In this document: positions 32,139-41,414 of the stretch, piece by piece
Position numbering within the stretch: the first letter of the stretch is position 1
How the letters are laid out: each line of letters begins with the position of its first letter
Assembly (NCBI RefSeq): GCF_003201855.1
Contig: NZ_QJKI01000010.1
Span: 1 to 64,000, forward strand
Length of the DNA: 64,000 bases
Reading direction: 5' to 3'
Source of the DNA: Rivihabitans pingtungensis
GTDB lineage: Bacteria > Pseudomonadota > Gammaproteobacteria > Burkholderiales > Aquaspirillaceae
Notes under the pieces: generated by a model
Seen by the model: the letters and a program-made list of their open reading frames with translations, nothing else
What the model was told of the DNA's origin: nothing
Databases searched by the model: none
Program-made: the position numbers and the translations under genes

Positions 32139-32309
32139 GACAGCTCCAGAGGCAGCGGCGGGAGAGCATGATGTTAGCAAGATTTGCCGCCACCATGGCG
32201 GGAACTGCATTGAGGTGTTTACAATGCTGGCGGAGAAATTAAAACAACTGTTTGCTTGTTCGGTGCGACGACCTTATCGCCAGGCCGACACTGGCTCTGG
32301 GTGTATCAG

Positions 32310-32385
32310 CACGGCTCACCTTCCTCAGCGCAGAGCCGCGCAACCGCAGACAGTACAAAAAAATACGGCAAGGCCAGGCCGGTGT
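32310..32385 (-). repeat. Degenerate Correia-like remnant, copy K
   Basis: Retains ACCGCAGACAGTAC, ATACGGCAAGGCC and a worn left terminus (CGGCTCACC). The right terminus is lost. Lies in the divergent region between the ligase and hydrolase genes. Confidence 0.6.
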
Positions 32386-32435
32386 TGTGCGCCGCGCCAA
32401 GCGCAATCGGCCGCCAGACAGGGAGCTCACAAAGC

Positions 32436-33227
32436 ATGCGCGACATCATTCATTTTTCTCACGCCAACGGGTTTCCGGCGCCGGTGTACCGCCAGCTGTT
32501 TGCTGAGTTGTCGCCGGATTACGACATGGGCTATCTGGACATGATCGGCCACGATCCGCGCTATCCGGTGACCGACAGTTGGCCGCATCTGGTGGAAGAA
32601 ACCCTGCACACCCTGCAAGCGCGTTACACCCAGCCGGTGATTGGCGTGGGGCATTCGCTGGGCGGGGTGATCACCCTGCTGGCGGCGCTGCGCCGGCCGC
32701 AGGCGTTTCGCGCCGTGGTGTTGCTGGATGCGCCGCTGTTCAACCCCTGGCGCGGGCGCTTGATCTGGCTGGGCAAATTGCTGGGGCAAACCGAGCGCAT
32801 CACCCCGGCCGGCGCGGCCTTGCGCCGCCGCGCGCACTGGCCGGACGCCGATAGCGCGGTGCAGCACTTTGCCGGCAAGGCGCTGTTTGCCGAGTTTTCG
32901 CCGCAGGCGCTGCGCGATTATATTGAACACGGCGCCGACGCCAGCGAGCACGGCGTGCGCCTGCGCTTTCAGCCGCAGATCGAAGGCCGGATTTTCGCCA
33001 CCCTGCCGCACAGCTTTGCCGCCTATCGCGGCCGGCTGGCGGTGCCCGGCGCCTATGTGGCGTGCAGCCGCCATGAGGTGATGCGCCCCAGCGATGTGCG
33101 CTTTGCCTGCCGGCGCTTTGGCCTGAAATTATACGAACACCCCGGTCGTCATTTGTTTCCGCTGGAGCGCCCGCGCGAAACCGCCGCACAGTTGCGTCAG
33201 ATCATCGGCGAACTATGCGGCGGCTGA
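32436..33227 (+). CDS. Alpha/beta hydrolase
   Basis: A 263-residue alpha/beta-hydrolase-fold protein. It begins MRDIIHFSHANGFPA, with an oxyanion HANGF motif, the nucleophile elbow GHSLGG (about residues 70-75), and a C-terminal catalytic His probably in EHPGRHLFPLERP. Likely an esterase or lipase of cytoplasmic location. The ATG at 32436 is chosen with GGGAG about 10 bases upstream; the upstream part of the open frame runs through repeat remnant K and is not coding. Confidence 0.82.
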   Translation: MRDIIHFSHANGFPAPVYRQLFAELSPDYDMGYLDMIGHDPRYPVTDSWPHLVEETLHTLQARYTQPVIGVGHSLGGVITLLAALRRPQAFRAVVLLDAPLFNPWRGRLIWLGKLLGQTERITPAGAALRRRAHWPDADSAVQHFAGKALFAEFSPQALRDYIEHGADASEHGVRLRFQPQIEGRIFATLPHSFAAYRGRLAVPGAYVACSRHEVMRPSDVRFACRRFGLKLYEHPGRHLFPLERPRETAAQLRQIIGELCGG

Positions 33228-33258
33228 ACGCTAAAGCAGGCGCCAAACCCGGCAAAAT

Positions 33259-33299
33259 CAAAAACCGCCATGCCCACTCGTGTGGAAATGGCGGTTTTG
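33259..33299 (+). terminator. Bidirectional terminator between hydrolase and CBS genes
   Basis: AAAACCGCCAT and ATGGCGGTTTT form a stem with A- and T-runs on the two sides, serving both converging genes. Confidence 0.85.
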
Positions 33300-33328
33300 T
33301 CTGCATGCTCCTGGCGGGCAAAACCCGC

Positions 33329-33931
33329 TCAGGCCGGGTGGGTCAGCGTGTGCTGAATTTCGGAAAACGTCTGCGGCACGCGGATAAAATTCAGCGATAC
33401 GCCCAGGCGGCGGGCGATGTGCGAGGTAGAAAACAGCCCGCACAGCTCGTGGTGGCCGGTGTGGGCGTTGTGCTCCACCACCAGGGTGTGCTGACGGCCC
33501 AGCTGTTTCATGGTGGCGATCAGCTGGCCCACCTTGGCGTGGCTGACGTCTTTGAGCTGCAAGGTGTCCAGCTGGGTGCGCGGGGTCATCACGTCGCGCA
33601 CCAGGATTTCCGTGTGGCGCTTGCCATCCTGATGGATGCACTGCATTGGCCGCTCACCCAGCACGTCGGTGGCGGTGATCACCCCGGTCAGGTGATGGTC
33701 GCCGTCGGTGACAAACAGCAGGCGAATGGCGCGGCTGACCATCAGCGTGTGCGCGGCGTCCAGCGTGGCGTCCTCAGCAATGCTGACCGGATCAAGCACG
33801 CGCAGGTCGGTCATCACCTCCAGCGCCGGACTGTCGTAAGTCACCGGGCGGGCCGGACGTTCGTCCAGATGCAATAAATCGGTATTGACGGGCAGTTGGC
33901 TGGTTGGCAGGGGGTGAAACAGAGCATCCAT
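33329..33931 (-). CDS. CBS-domain pair protein
   Basis: A 200-residue soluble protein with two CBS motifs (about 38-95, MTDLRVLDPVSI...ITATDVL, and about 115-185, VRDVMTPRTQL...GLFSTSHIARRL). CBS pairs bind adenosyl ligands such as AMP, ATP or SAM and regulate other proteins. No catalytic or transport domain is attached. A GGAGA ribosome site stands 6 bases before the ATG. Partner unknown. Confidence 0.85.
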   Translation of the reverse strand: MDALFHPLPTSQLPVNTDLLHLDERPARPVTYDSPALEVMTDLRVLDPVSIAEDATLDAAHTLMVSRAIRLLFVTDGDHHLTGVITATDVLGERPMQCIHQDGKRHTEILVRDVMTPRTQLDTLQLKDVSHAKVGQLIATMKQLGRQHTLVVEHNAHTGHHELCGLFSTSHIARRLGVSLNFIRVPQTFSEIQHTLTHPA

Positions 33932-34187
33932 GACTGAATCTCCTCATTGTGCGCCCGTGGCGAATCTCCGGCGCCGGCGGGCTGTTATGGTGGTGAAACA
34001 CGCCGGACATGGACTGAATGACGTGTTTCTGATTCCATTCTAGCGCGCACGCGAGAAATTGCTTGCCTGTCGTGAAGAACACTCGTTTGCATGGCAAACA
34101 GATAAAAAAACCACGCAGAGCAAGACAGACAGAAGTGAAAAGCCGGAAAAGACAGGATGCGGCAGAACACCGCTGGCGTAAGGACGT

Positions 34188-34208
34188 AAAAAAACCACCT
34201 GGCGGTGG
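34188..34208 (-). terminator. Terminator of the tRNA operon
   Basis: On the minus strand CCACC-GCCA-GGTGG followed by seven T, 19 bases past the last tRNA-Asp. Confidence 0.85.
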
Positions 34209-34226
34209 CGATATCTTACTGAGTAT

Positions 34227-34303
34227 TGGCGGAGTGGACGGGACTCGAACCCGCGACCCCCGGCGTGACAGGCCGGTATTCTAACCAACTGAACTACCAC
34301 TCC
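34227..34303 (-). tRNA. tRNA-Asp (GTC), third copy
   Basis: 77 bases including encoded CCA. Acceptor GGAGTGG/CCACTCC, anticodon loop CTGTCAC with GTC, T-loop TTCGAGTC. Sequence identical to the other two Asp copies. Confidence 0.98.
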
Positions 34304-34325
34304 GAATTGTAACGCTATAGAAGCG

Positions 34326-34401
34326 TGGTGGGTGATGACGGGGTCGAACCGCCGACATTCTGCTTGTAAGGCAGACGCTCTACCAACTGAGCTAATCACC
34401 C
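34326..34401 (-). tRNA. tRNA-Val (TAC)
   Basis: 76 bases with encoded CCA. Acceptor GGGTGAT/ATCACCC, D-arm GCTC/GAGC, anticodon stem CTGCC/GGCAG-like with loop TTACAAG giving anticodon TAC. Confidence 0.97.
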
Positions 34402-34434
34402 ACAGTGCAATGGCAAACGCGATATTCTCTGAAT

Positions 34435-34511
34435 TGGCGGAGTGGACGGGACTCGAACCCGCGACCCCCGGCGTGACAGGCCGGTATTCTAACCAACTGA
34501 ACTACCACTCC
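34435..34511 (-). tRNA. tRNA-Asp (GTC), second copy
   Basis: 77 bases with encoded CCA, identical to the copies at 34227 and 34563. Confidence 0.98.
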
Positions 34512-34562
34512 AGCGGGCAGAGATTGCGCGAATGCACGGTATTGCTGAGTACTGCTTGGGGT

Positions 34563-34639
34563 TGGCGGAGTGGACGGGACTCGAACCCGCGACCCCCGGC
34601 GTGACAGGCCGGTATTCTAACCAACTGAACTACCACTCC
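34563..34639 (-). tRNA. tRNA-Asp (GTC), first copy
   Basis: 77 bases with encoded CCA, identical to the other two Asp copies; separated from tRNA-Val(CAC) by 4 bases. Confidence 0.98.
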
Positions 34640-34643
34640 TAAA

Positions 34644-34720
34644 TGGTGGGCGGTACTGGACTCGAACCAGTGACCCCTGCCGTGTGAAGGCAGTGCTCTA
34701 CCAACTGAGACTAACCGCCC
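34644..34720 (-). tRNA. tRNA-Val (CAC) with an extra base in the D-arm
   Basis: 77 bases with encoded CCA where 76 are expected. Acceptor GGGCGGT/ACCGCCC, anticodon stem CTGCC/GGCAG with loop TTCACAC (anticodon CAC) and T-arm are perfect. The D-arm reads TAGTCTCAG instead of the usual TAGCTCAG, leaving a bulged T in the GCTC/GAGC stem. Confidence 0.88.
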
Positions 34721-35154
34721 ATCGCTGCGTTGCTGTTTGCGCTGCAGCGAAGAGGTGCGCATTTAACCATAGGCCCATGAGGTGTGCAAGCGTTTTTTTG
34801 CAAAAATGTGCATTTTTTCTTGCCGGACCATGTCGGATGGCGGGTGAACTACCTTGAATATTTTTTGAAAACAGCATGTTGTTTGATAAATCGGCAATTG
34901 GGCGTGCCTGCTGTGCATGCGTGCGCACCTGCCTGCGGGCGATAATCGCCGTGTTTGCCGTATTCGCATGCCAGCCTGCCGCGATGGTCTTATGCGTAAA
35001 TACACAAACCAATCTCCATCTGCCCTGGATCAAGGCAGTGCCCGGTATGCAGGCGCTTTTGCGCCATTTCGCCACAATCCGAACAACCGTTTCATGGCAA
35101 ACGCCAAAGGCCTCCTGTATGATTGCCCGATTCTGAAATCGACCGATGTCACGC
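34721..35154. other. Region between tRNA operon and accA
   Basis: 434 bases with the tRNA promoter at its left end and presumably the accA promoter at its right. The open frames here have no ribosome sites and unlikely composition; I see no gene. Confidence 0.5.
34761..34789 (-). promoter_or_regulatory. Strong sigma-70 promoter of the tRNA operon
   Basis: TTGCAC (34784-34789), 17-base spacer, TTAAAT (34761-34766), followed by a GCGC discriminator as in stringently controlled stable-RNA promoters. A-tract-rich sequence upstream resembles an UP element. Initiation is expected about 30 bases before tRNA-Val(CAC). Confidence 0.8.
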
Positions 35155-36123
35155 ATGAAAACCACTTTTCTCGATTTCGAGCAGCCCATTGCCGAACTGG
35201 AAAGCAAGATCGAAGAGCTGCGCTTTGTCCAGGATGATTCGGTGCTGGACATCTCGGAAGAGATCAGCCGTCTGCAAAAGAAAAGCCAGGAACTGACCAA
35301 GGCTGTGTACGCCAAGCTCACCCCGTGGCAGATCTCCCAGGTGGCGCGCCACCCGCAGCGCCCGTATACGCTGGATTACATCAAAAGCATCTTTACCGAC
35401 TTTCACGAGCTGCACGGCGACCGCGCCTATGCCGACGATCCGGCCATTGTGGGCGGCCTGGCCCGCTTCAATGGCCAGTCGGTGATGGTGATCGGCCACC
35501 AGAAGGGCCGCGACACCAAAGAAAAGATCTACCGTAACTTTGGCATGCCGCGCCCGGAAGGCTATCGCAAGGCCTTGCGGCTGATGAAAACCGCAGAAAA
35601 ATTCAATCTGCCCATCATCACCTTTATTGACACCCCCGGCGCCTACCCTGGCATCGGCGCAGAAGAACGCGGTCAGTCCGAAGCCATTGGCCGCAATCTG
35701 TATGAAATGACCCGCCTGCGCGTGCCCATCATCTGCACGGTGATCGGCGAGGGCGGCTCTGGCGGCGCGCTGGCAATTGCCGTGGGCGACCAGCTGAACA
35801 TGCTGCAATACTCCACGTATTCGGTGATTTCGCCGGAAGGCTGTGCCTCCATCCTGTGGAAGAGCGCCGAAAAAGCCCCCGAGGCCGCCGAAACCCTGGG
35901 CATCACCGCCAGCCGACTGAAAACCCTGGGCCTGATCGACAAAGTCATCAACGAGCCCTTGGGCGGCGCCCAGCGCGACCATGCGGCGATGATGCAATCC
36001 ATGAAGCGCGCGCTGGCCGAAGCGTTGCGCGATCTGCAGGACGCCCCGGTGGATGAACTGCTCAAACAACGCTTTGACCGCTTGATGAACTATGGCCGAT
36101 TCAAGGACGACGCTGAGGCTTGA
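35155..36123 (+). CDS. accA: Acetyl-CoA carboxylase carboxyltransferase subunit alpha
   Basis: A 322-residue subunit that, with AccD, transfers CO2 from carboxybiotin to acetyl-CoA, the first step of fatty-acid synthesis. Blocks [43 protein letters not shown] and [15 protein letters not shown] are diagnostic and very close to the Neisseria protein as I remember it. The ATG at 35155 gives the family start; another ATG three codons earlier is possible. The 3' end overlaps tilS by 32 bases. Confidence 0.97.
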   Translation: MKTTFLDFEQPIAELESKIEELRFVQDDSVLDISEEISRLQKKSQELTKAVYAKLTPWQISQVARHPQRPYTLDYIKSIFTDFHELHGDRAYADDPAIVGGLARFNGQSVMVIGHQKGRDTKEKIYRNFGMPRPEGYRKALRLMKTAEKFNLPIITFIDTPGAYPGIGAEERGQSEAIGRNLYEMTRLRVPIICTVIGEGGSGGALAIAVGDQLNMLQYSTYSVISPEGCASILWKSAEKAPEAAETLGITASRLKTLGLIDKVINEPLGGAQRDHAAMMQSMKRALAEALRDLQDAPVDELLKQRFDRLMNYGRFKDDAEA

Positions 36124-37441
36124 TTGGGTGGACTATCTGGAAAGCGCCTTGCACGAGGCGTTTCCAGAGGCGCGCCATATCGAAGTGGCGCTCAGCGGTG
36201 GGGTGGATTCCGTCTGCCTCACCTATCTCTTGGCCGACCTGGCCAAACGGCGCGGCTTTCGCCTGTCTGCCGTGCATGTCAATCATCAGATCAATCTGCG
36301 CGCCGGCGACTGGCAGGAATTCTGCCAATGGCTGTGCGCCTCGCTGAACATTCCCTTGCGCACCGCCAAGGTGGAGGTCAACTGGGGCGGCGGCGACAGC
36401 CTGGAGGCCGAAGCCCGTCAGGCGCGCTACGCCATTTTTGCCCAGAGCCAGGCCGATGTGCTGGCGCTGGCGCACCACGCCGACGATCAGGCGGAAACCA
36501 TCCTGCTGCAACTGCTGCGCGGCGCCGGCCCGCACGGCCTGGCCGCCATGCCGGTGACGCGCGCGCTGACCGAGCACACCCAGTTATGGCGGCCGCTGCT
36601 GAACGCCACCCGCGACCAACTGGAAGCGCTGGCCACGGTGGAAGACTGGATCTGGATCGAAGACGACAGCAACGACGACACCCGCTTGCGGCGCAATTTT
36701 TTGCGCCACGACATCCTGCCGCGCCTGGCGCAAGGCTACCCGGACTACCGCGAGCAGCTATTGCGCAGCGTGCGCCGTGCCGCCGATGCCGCCGCGCTGC
36801 TGGACGAACTGGCGGCGTCCGACCTGGAGTTGATGGTTGGCGCCGACAGCTCGCTCGACCTGGACGTACTCGCCCATGTGTCGCTGCCGCGTGCGCGCAA
36901 TGCCTTGTTTGCCTGGGTGGAAGAGCGCGGCGGCGCGCTTACCCCGGATGGGCTGGACGAAGCGCTGGTGCAGCTTTTGGACGCCGCGCCCGACGCCAAT
37001 CCGATGATCGACGTTGGCGCCTGGCGGCTCACCCGCTATCGCCAGCGCGCCTATCTGATTCGCCCGTTCACCACCCCCTCCGCGCCGATTGCCTTTGAAT
37101 TCTCGCCCGAGCAACTCACCCTGGACTTCCCCGATTGGGGCGGCCGGCTGCGCTTTAACCCGATTGCCAATGGCGGCCTGCGCCAGGTGGCGCTGACCGG
37201 CGGCCTGACCCTGCGCCCGCGCCAGGGCGGCGAGAGCCTGCCGCAAAACGGCGTGACCAAAACCCTGAAAAACCTGCTGCAAGAAGCCGGCATGCCGCCT
37301 TACCGGCGCGAGCGCCTGCCGCTGATCTATCAGAACGACACCCTGCTCGCCGCGCCCGGCGCTGGCATCAACACCGAGCTGCTGGCCGCTGAACCGGACG
37401 TCGGCTATGTGCCGGTGTGGCTGCCTTACGACGGCTATTGA
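36092..37441 (+). CDS. tilS: tRNA(Ile)-lysidine synthase
   Basis: A 449-residue enzyme that modifies the wobble C of tRNA-Ile(CAU) to lysidine with ATP and lysine. The PP-loop motif SGGVDS is at residues 35-40, followed by [26 protein letters not shown] and the C-terminal substrate-binding domain. The start lies 32 bases inside accA in another frame, an accA-tilS arrangement also seen in Neisseria; translational coupling is likely. Confidence 0.95.
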   Translation: MADSRTTLRLDWVDYLESALHEAFPEARHIEVALSGGVDSVCLTYLLADLAKRRGFRLSAVHVNHQINLRAGDWQEFCQWLCASLNIPLRTAKVEVNWGGGDSLEAEARQARYAIFAQSQADVLALAHHADDQAETILLQLLRGAGPHGLAAMPVTRALTEHTQLWRPLLNATRDQLEALATVEDWIWIEDDSNDDTRLRRNFLRHDILPRLAQGYPDYREQLLRSVRRAADAAALLDELAASDLELMVGADSSLDLDVLAHVSLPRARNALFAWVEERGGALTPDGLDEALVQLLDAAPDANPMIDVGAWRLTRYRQRAYLIRPFTTPSAPIAFEFSPEQLTLDFPDWGGRLRFNPIANGGLRQVALTGGLTLRPRQGGESLPQNGVTKTLKNLLQEAGMPPYRRERLPLIYQNDTLLAAPGAGINTELLAAEPDVGYVPVWLPYDGY

Positions 37442-37461
37442 GCGGGCCCGGCAGCACGGCG

Positions 37462-38349
37462 TCAGGCCGGCGTCAAAAACGCCACGAAAGTCTGCTGCAA
37501 GGGCGACAGGCTGACAAAGTCGCGCGCACACAGCTTTAACTCGCGCTCGGCCCAGCGATCACGAAACTCGACAATGGTCACCGGCTGGCCGGCGCTGCGA
37601 TAGCGCAGCGCGGCCGCTTCTGGCAACACCCCCAAACCCGCCCCCGCCGCCACCAATCGGTATAGCGCCTCGAAACTGGGCACGCGCAGCCGCACTTGCA
37701 GCTTGCCGCCGTGCAGCAGCGCGGCGCGCTCGATAAATTGCTGCATACCGCTGTCCGGGCGCAGAGCGACAAACGGATGATCCAGCGCTTCGGCAAACGA
37801 CACCTGCTGGCGCGCCGCCAGCGGATGGCCGGCGTGCGCCACCAGCACCAGCTTGTCGCGACTGAACGGCAGCAGCGCCAGCCGCTCGGCGCCGGTGTTG
37901 CCGTCGATAATGCCCAGATCGTGCTCGCCGTCGCGGATGGCCTGAATCGCCGCCGCGCTTTGCCGTTCGTCGATTTCCACGTCCACCTGCGGGTGCAGCG
38001 CCAAAAAGCGCCCGAGCACATCGGGTAAAAATTCCGCCGTGGTCACCGTGGTGGCGGCCAGGCGCAACACATGGCGACCTTGCTGCGCCGGGTGGGTCAG
38101 CTCGCGCTGCATGCGGTCGGCCCCGCGCAGCAGCAGCCGGGCATGCTCGACGCAACGCTCGCCATCGGCCGTCAGCCGCACGCCGTCGCGCTCGCGCTCG
38201 AACAAACTCACGCCAAACAGGGTTTCCAGCTTGCGGATGCGCTGGCTGGCCGCCGACAGGGCAATCGGCAGGCGCGCGGCGCCGGCAGTGAGGTTGCCGG
38301 CTTCGGCCACATGCACCAACAGGCGCAGATCGACAAAATCAAATCGCAT
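37462..38349 (-). CDS. LysR-family transcriptional regulator
   Basis: A 295-residue regulator: winged helix (about 1-60; LRLLVHVAEAGNLTAGAARL) and a two-lobed LysR effector domain. The start MRFDFVDLRLL at 38349 gives the family length; a longer form from 38370 is possible. No target is evident: the divergent gene at 38535 belongs to the envelope export operon and is one candidate. It converges with tilS, leaving 20 bases between stop codons. Confidence 0.88.
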   Translation of the reverse strand: MRFDFVDLRLLVHVAEAGNLTAGAARLPIALSAASQRIRKLETLFGVSLFERERDGVRLTADGERCVEHARLLLRGADRMQRELTHPAQQGRHVLRLAATTVTTAEFLPDVLGRFLALHPQVDVEIDERQSAAAIQAIRDGEHDLGIIDGNTGAERLALLPFSRDKLVLVAHAGHPLAARQQVSFAEALDHPFVALRPDSGMQQFIERAALLHGGKLQVRLRVPSFEALYRLVAAGAGLGVLPEAAALRYRSAGQPVTIVEFRDRWAERELKLCARDFVSLSPLQQTFVAFLTPA

Positions 38350-38534
38350 TGCAGAGATCCAGACAGCCATGGGTTCGCCATCATCGGGGAAATTTGCCGA
38401 CATGGCGAGCCCGCGTTTGGCGGGCCTGGCATCCCGGCTGACGCCGTGAATAACCCCTTTCGTCACATGCTTACTGAGCCCGCGCAGCCACCTCGCCATA
38501 CTGTCAGCATGACCCCCTGATAGCGAGGCTTCTG

Positions 38535-39074
38535 ATGTTCAAATCCCTGTGGCTTGGTGCCTGCTGTGCGCTTTGCTTGATCACCATGCCGGCGCACGCC
38601 GTCAACGAAGCGCAATTCATGCCGGCTTTGCATGTGTTTTTACAAGCCAGCGATGGCGACGATGCCGCCATCGAGCCCGCAGCTGAGGCATTTTCTGCGC
38701 TGTCCCAGTCCGAACCAGGCAATGCGGTATTGCTGGCCTACCGTGGCGCGGCCACGGCCATGCTGGCCAAAACCATGTGGATGCCCTGGAAAAAAATGCG
38801 TCAGGCCGAGGATGGCCTGGCCATGCTGGATAAATCACTGGCCATGTTGGCAACGGGCCAGCCAGGGCTCAGCCCGAGCGGCGCGGCCACCACGCTGGAA
38901 GTTCAGTATGTGGCGGCGCGCACCTTTCTGGCGGTGCCCACGGTGATGCACCGCCACGAGCAGGGCATGCGGCTGCTGGCGCAAGTGCAGGCCCATCCGC
39001 AACTGGCCGCCGCGCCTGCCGCCTTGCGCGAGCGTGTGCGGCAAACCGCCAAACAATACGGGGTGGGCTTATGA
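38535..39074 (+). CDS. Exported helical-repeat protein, first gene of an envelope export operon
   Basis: A 179-residue protein with a signal peptide (cleavage near AHA, residue 22) and a helical body with TPR-like spacing. It overlaps the next gene by 4 bases (ATGA), so it is part of the ABC-FtsX-LolA-like operon. No named family recognised. It may be the periplasmic adaptor of the export system. Confidence 0.65.
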   Translation: MFKSLWLGACCALCLITMPAHAVNEAQFMPALHVFLQASDGDDAAIEPAAEAFSALSQSEPGNAVLLAYRGAATAMLAKTMWMPWKKMRQAEDGLAMLDKSLAMLATGQPGLSPSGAATTLEVQYVAARTFLAVPTVMHRHEQGMRLLAQVQAHPQLAAAPAALRERVRQTAKQYGVGL

Positions 39075-39781
39075 GCGCGGTCTTGATGTCGCCACAGAAT
39101 GGGCCAGTATTGCGCCTGGCCGGTGTGCATAAACACTACCAACTGGGCGCACACCGCATCGACGCCTTGCGCGGCGTGGACCTGGACGTGCAGGCCGGCG
39201 AGCTGTTGGCGCTGACCGGCCCGTCCGGCAGCGGCAAAAGCACGCTGTTGAACCTGTGCGGGCTGATCGACACCCCGGACGCCGGCGACATCGAGCTCAA
39301 CGGCCAGCCCGTCAATGCGCTGGATGAAACCGCGCGCACCCTGCTGCGCCGCGATGCGCTGGGCTTTGTGTTTCAGAACTTCAATCTGATTCCGGTGATG
39401 ACCGTGGCCGAGAACGTCGATTACCCGCTGTTTCTGGCCGATGTGCCGCCGGCCGAGCGCCGCGCGCGGGTGGCGGCGCAACTGGCGGCCGTGGGCCTGG
39501 CCGAACACGCCCACCACCGCCCGGATGCGCTCAGCGGCGGCCAGCGCCAGCGGGTGGCGATTGCCCGCGCGCTGATCAAGCGCCCCAGCCTGGTGATTGC
39601 CGACGAACCCACCGCCAGCCTGGATTCGCACACCGCCGAGCAAGTGCTGGCGCTGATGCGCGAACGCGGCCGCGCCGAAGGCGCCGCCTTTGTCATCGCC
39701 ACCCACGACAACCGGCTGACCGCCCGCTGTGATCGGGTGGTGAATTTACTGGACGGGAGAATCCAATGCGCGCCTTGCTGA
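39071..39781 (+). CDS. MacB/LolD-type ABC transporter ATP-binding protein
   Basis: A 236-residue ATPase: Walker A GPSGSGKST (about 50-58), Q-loop FVFQNFNLIPVMTV, signature LSGGQRQRVAIARAL, Walker B LVIADEPTASLDS, and THDNRL. These sequences place it with ATPases that serve FtsX-type permeases (LolD, MacB, FtsE), which extrude lipoproteins or other envelope molecules rather than import. Overlaps both neighbours (4 and 16 bases). Confidence 0.92.
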   Translation: MSAVLMSPQNGPVLRLAGVHKHYQLGAHRIDALRGVDLDVQAGELLALTGPSGSGKSTLLNLCGLIDTPDAGDIELNGQPVNALDETARTLLRRDALGFVFQNFNLIPVMTVAENVDYPLFLADVPPAERRARVAAQLAAVGLAEHAHHRPDALSGGQRQRVAIARALIKRPSLVIADEPTASLDSHTAEQVLALMRERGRAEGAAFVIATHDNRLTARCDRVVNLLDGRIQCAPC

Positions 39782-40989
39782 CCTGGTTGAAATTTGCCTG
39801 GCACAACACCCTGCGCAACCGCCGCCGCTCGCTAGTGACGGTGTCGATTGTGGCGCTGGGCGCGGCCGGCATGCTGCTGGCGGGCGGCTTTGCCCTCTAT
39901 ACCTACGAAAGCCTGGCCGAAGCCTCCGCCCGCGACAGCGGCCATCTGGTGCTGGGCACGCCCGCGCAGTTTGACCGCGACGAAGACGTGCCGCTGCAAC
40001 ACGGCTTAAGCGGCGTGCAACAACTGCGCGCCACGCTATTGGCCGACCCGGCGGTGCGCCATGTGCTGCCGCGCGTGGCGTTTACCGGCTTGATCAGCAA
40101 TGGCGACAAATCCACGGTGATGCTGGCCGCCGGGGTGGACCCGGACGGCGAATTCACCGTCAAAGGCCCGTTTTTGACCGTCACCGCCGGCAAAACCCTG
40201 GCCGCCGACGCCGCCCAGCCGCAAGTGATGCTGGGCGCCGACCTGGCGCGCAACCTGAAAGCCCGCCCCGGCGACAGCCTCACCCTGCTGGCCAGCACCA
40301 CCGAAGGCGCCATGAACGCGGTGGACGTCGTCGTCGCCGGGCTGTTCACCACTGGCGTGCCGGAAGTGGACAAGCGCATGGTGTACACCAGCATCGCCAC
40401 CGCCCAGCAGCTGCTGGTGACCGACAAAGTCTCCACCCTGGGCGTGTTTCTCGATCGCATGGAAGCCACCGAGCCCGCGCGCCAGCGCCTGGCCGCGCAA
40501 CTGCCGCAACTGGCGGTGCAAACCTGGGAAGAACAAGCCGCGTTCTACCGGGCGGTGCGCAATCTGTATAACCGCATCTTTGGCGCGCTGGGCCTGATCA
40601 TCGCGGTGATTGTGGTGTCCGTGGTGGCCAACGCCATGGCCATGGCCATCATCGAGCGCACCCGCGAAATCGGCGCCCTGCGCGCGCTGGGCACCCTGCC
40701 CAGCCAACTGCTGTGCACACTGGGCCTGGAAGGCGCCTTGCTGGGCGGCGCCGGCGCCCTGCTGGGCGCGGCGCTGGCGCTGGCCATCAGCGCGCTGTTG
40801 CATGTGTTTCCGATGGACATGCCGCCCCCACCCGGCCGCAGCGTCGGCTACCCGCTGTTGGTGACCGTGGACGCCAGCATGTACGCCGTGGTGATGAGCC
40901 TGATGCTGCTGCTGACCTTGACCGCCTCGCTGCTGGTGGCGCGCAAAACCGTGCGCCTGCCGGTGGTGGATGCGCTGGCGCATACCTGA
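39766..40989 (+). CDS. FtsX/MacB-type ABC transporter permease
   Basis: A 407-residue permease with the type VII ABC layout: one N-terminal helix (about 22-45), a large periplasmic domain (about 50-265) and three C-terminal helices (about 275-400), with the FtsX motif MAIIERTREIGALRALGTL between helices. Such permeases couple ATP hydrolysis to lifting substrates from the outer leaflet of the inner membrane. Partner of the preceding ATPase. Confidence 0.9.
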   Translation: MRALLTWLKFAWHNTLRNRRRSLVTVSIVALGAAGMLLAGGFALYTYESLAEASARDSGHLVLGTPAQFDRDEDVPLQHGLSGVQQLRATLLADPAVRHVLPRVAFTGLISNGDKSTVMLAAGVDPDGEFTVKGPFLTVTAGKTLAADAAQPQVMLGADLARNLKARPGDSLTLLASTTEGAMNAVDVVVAGLFTTGVPEVDKRMVYTSIATAQQLLVTDKVSTLGVFLDRMEATEPARQRLAAQLPQLAVQTWEEQAAFYRAVRNLYNRIFGALGLIIAVIVVSVVANAMAMAIIERTREIGALRALGTLPSQLLCTLGLEGALLGGAGALLGAALALAISALLHVFPMDMPPPPGRSVGYPLLVTVDASMYAVVMSLMLLLTLTASLLVARKTVRLPVVDALAHT

Positions 40990-41005
40990 GTGATGATGGG
41001 CTGAT

Positions 41006-41098
41006 TTTTAGCGTCGCTCACCAAACTCAGCGAAGCGATCCTGGCGAGGCGCACGACCGCACACCCCAACGCCAGAAGCGTTTTGTTAGCGGCTCTTC
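41006..41098 (-). repeat. Shortened Correia-like element, copy G
   Basis: About 93 bp: left end TTAGCGTCGCTCACCAAACTCAG and right end GTTTTGTTAGCGGCTCTT are preserved, but the central GTACTGTCTGCGG palindrome is deleted. It begins 17 bases after the permease stop codon, inside the export operon. Confidence 0.75.
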
Positions 41099-41156
41099 AT
41101 GTGCTGACGGTTGTGCTTAGCCGGTCTACCCCCCGTTAAGCGCGCCGAGCATCGCA

Positions 41157-41322
41157 GAAAGTCAGGGAGGTGTCCGCCACGGCTAAGCGGCGGCGCAGCC
41201 GACGCGCCATTCCGTGGCGGCCCTGACTTTCGAGAAGCACAGGGCAGTCAGCCCGCAGGGCTGACCGCGCGCCCGGGTCGCCTTTCTTTCCCCTATTTCT
41301 TTGGCGAGACAAAGAAATAGGG
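41157..41322. repeat. Composite palindromic spacer within the export operon
   Basis: Two inverted repeats: GAAAGTCAGGG...CCGCCACGG pairs with CCGTGGCGG-CCCTGACTTTC (arms 41157-41183 and 41212-41231), and a perfect 13-bp hairpin CCCTATTTCTTTG/CAAAGAAATAGGG (41291-41322). The second motif resembles the TTTCTTTG-gcgaa-CAAAGAAA hairpins I recall scattered in many proteobacterial genomes. With copy G it fills the 425-base gap between permease and LolA-like gene. Confidence 0.6.
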
Positions 41323-41414
41323 TCGGGTGCGGGGTGAAACCCCGCCCCAACCAAATACTGCGCGCAGCGCGCGCACATATTCTGAACACGTTTAGCTTTG
41401 CACAAAGACCCACC

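Noticed and set aside
32256..32435. Upstream extension of the alpha/beta hydrolase
   Set aside because: The extension runs through a degraded repeat copy and has no family likeness; the hydrolase fold begins at 32436.
34876..35136. An 86-codon open frame before accA
   Set aside because: No ribosome site, cysteine-rich unlikely composition, overlaps the region expected to hold the accA promoter.
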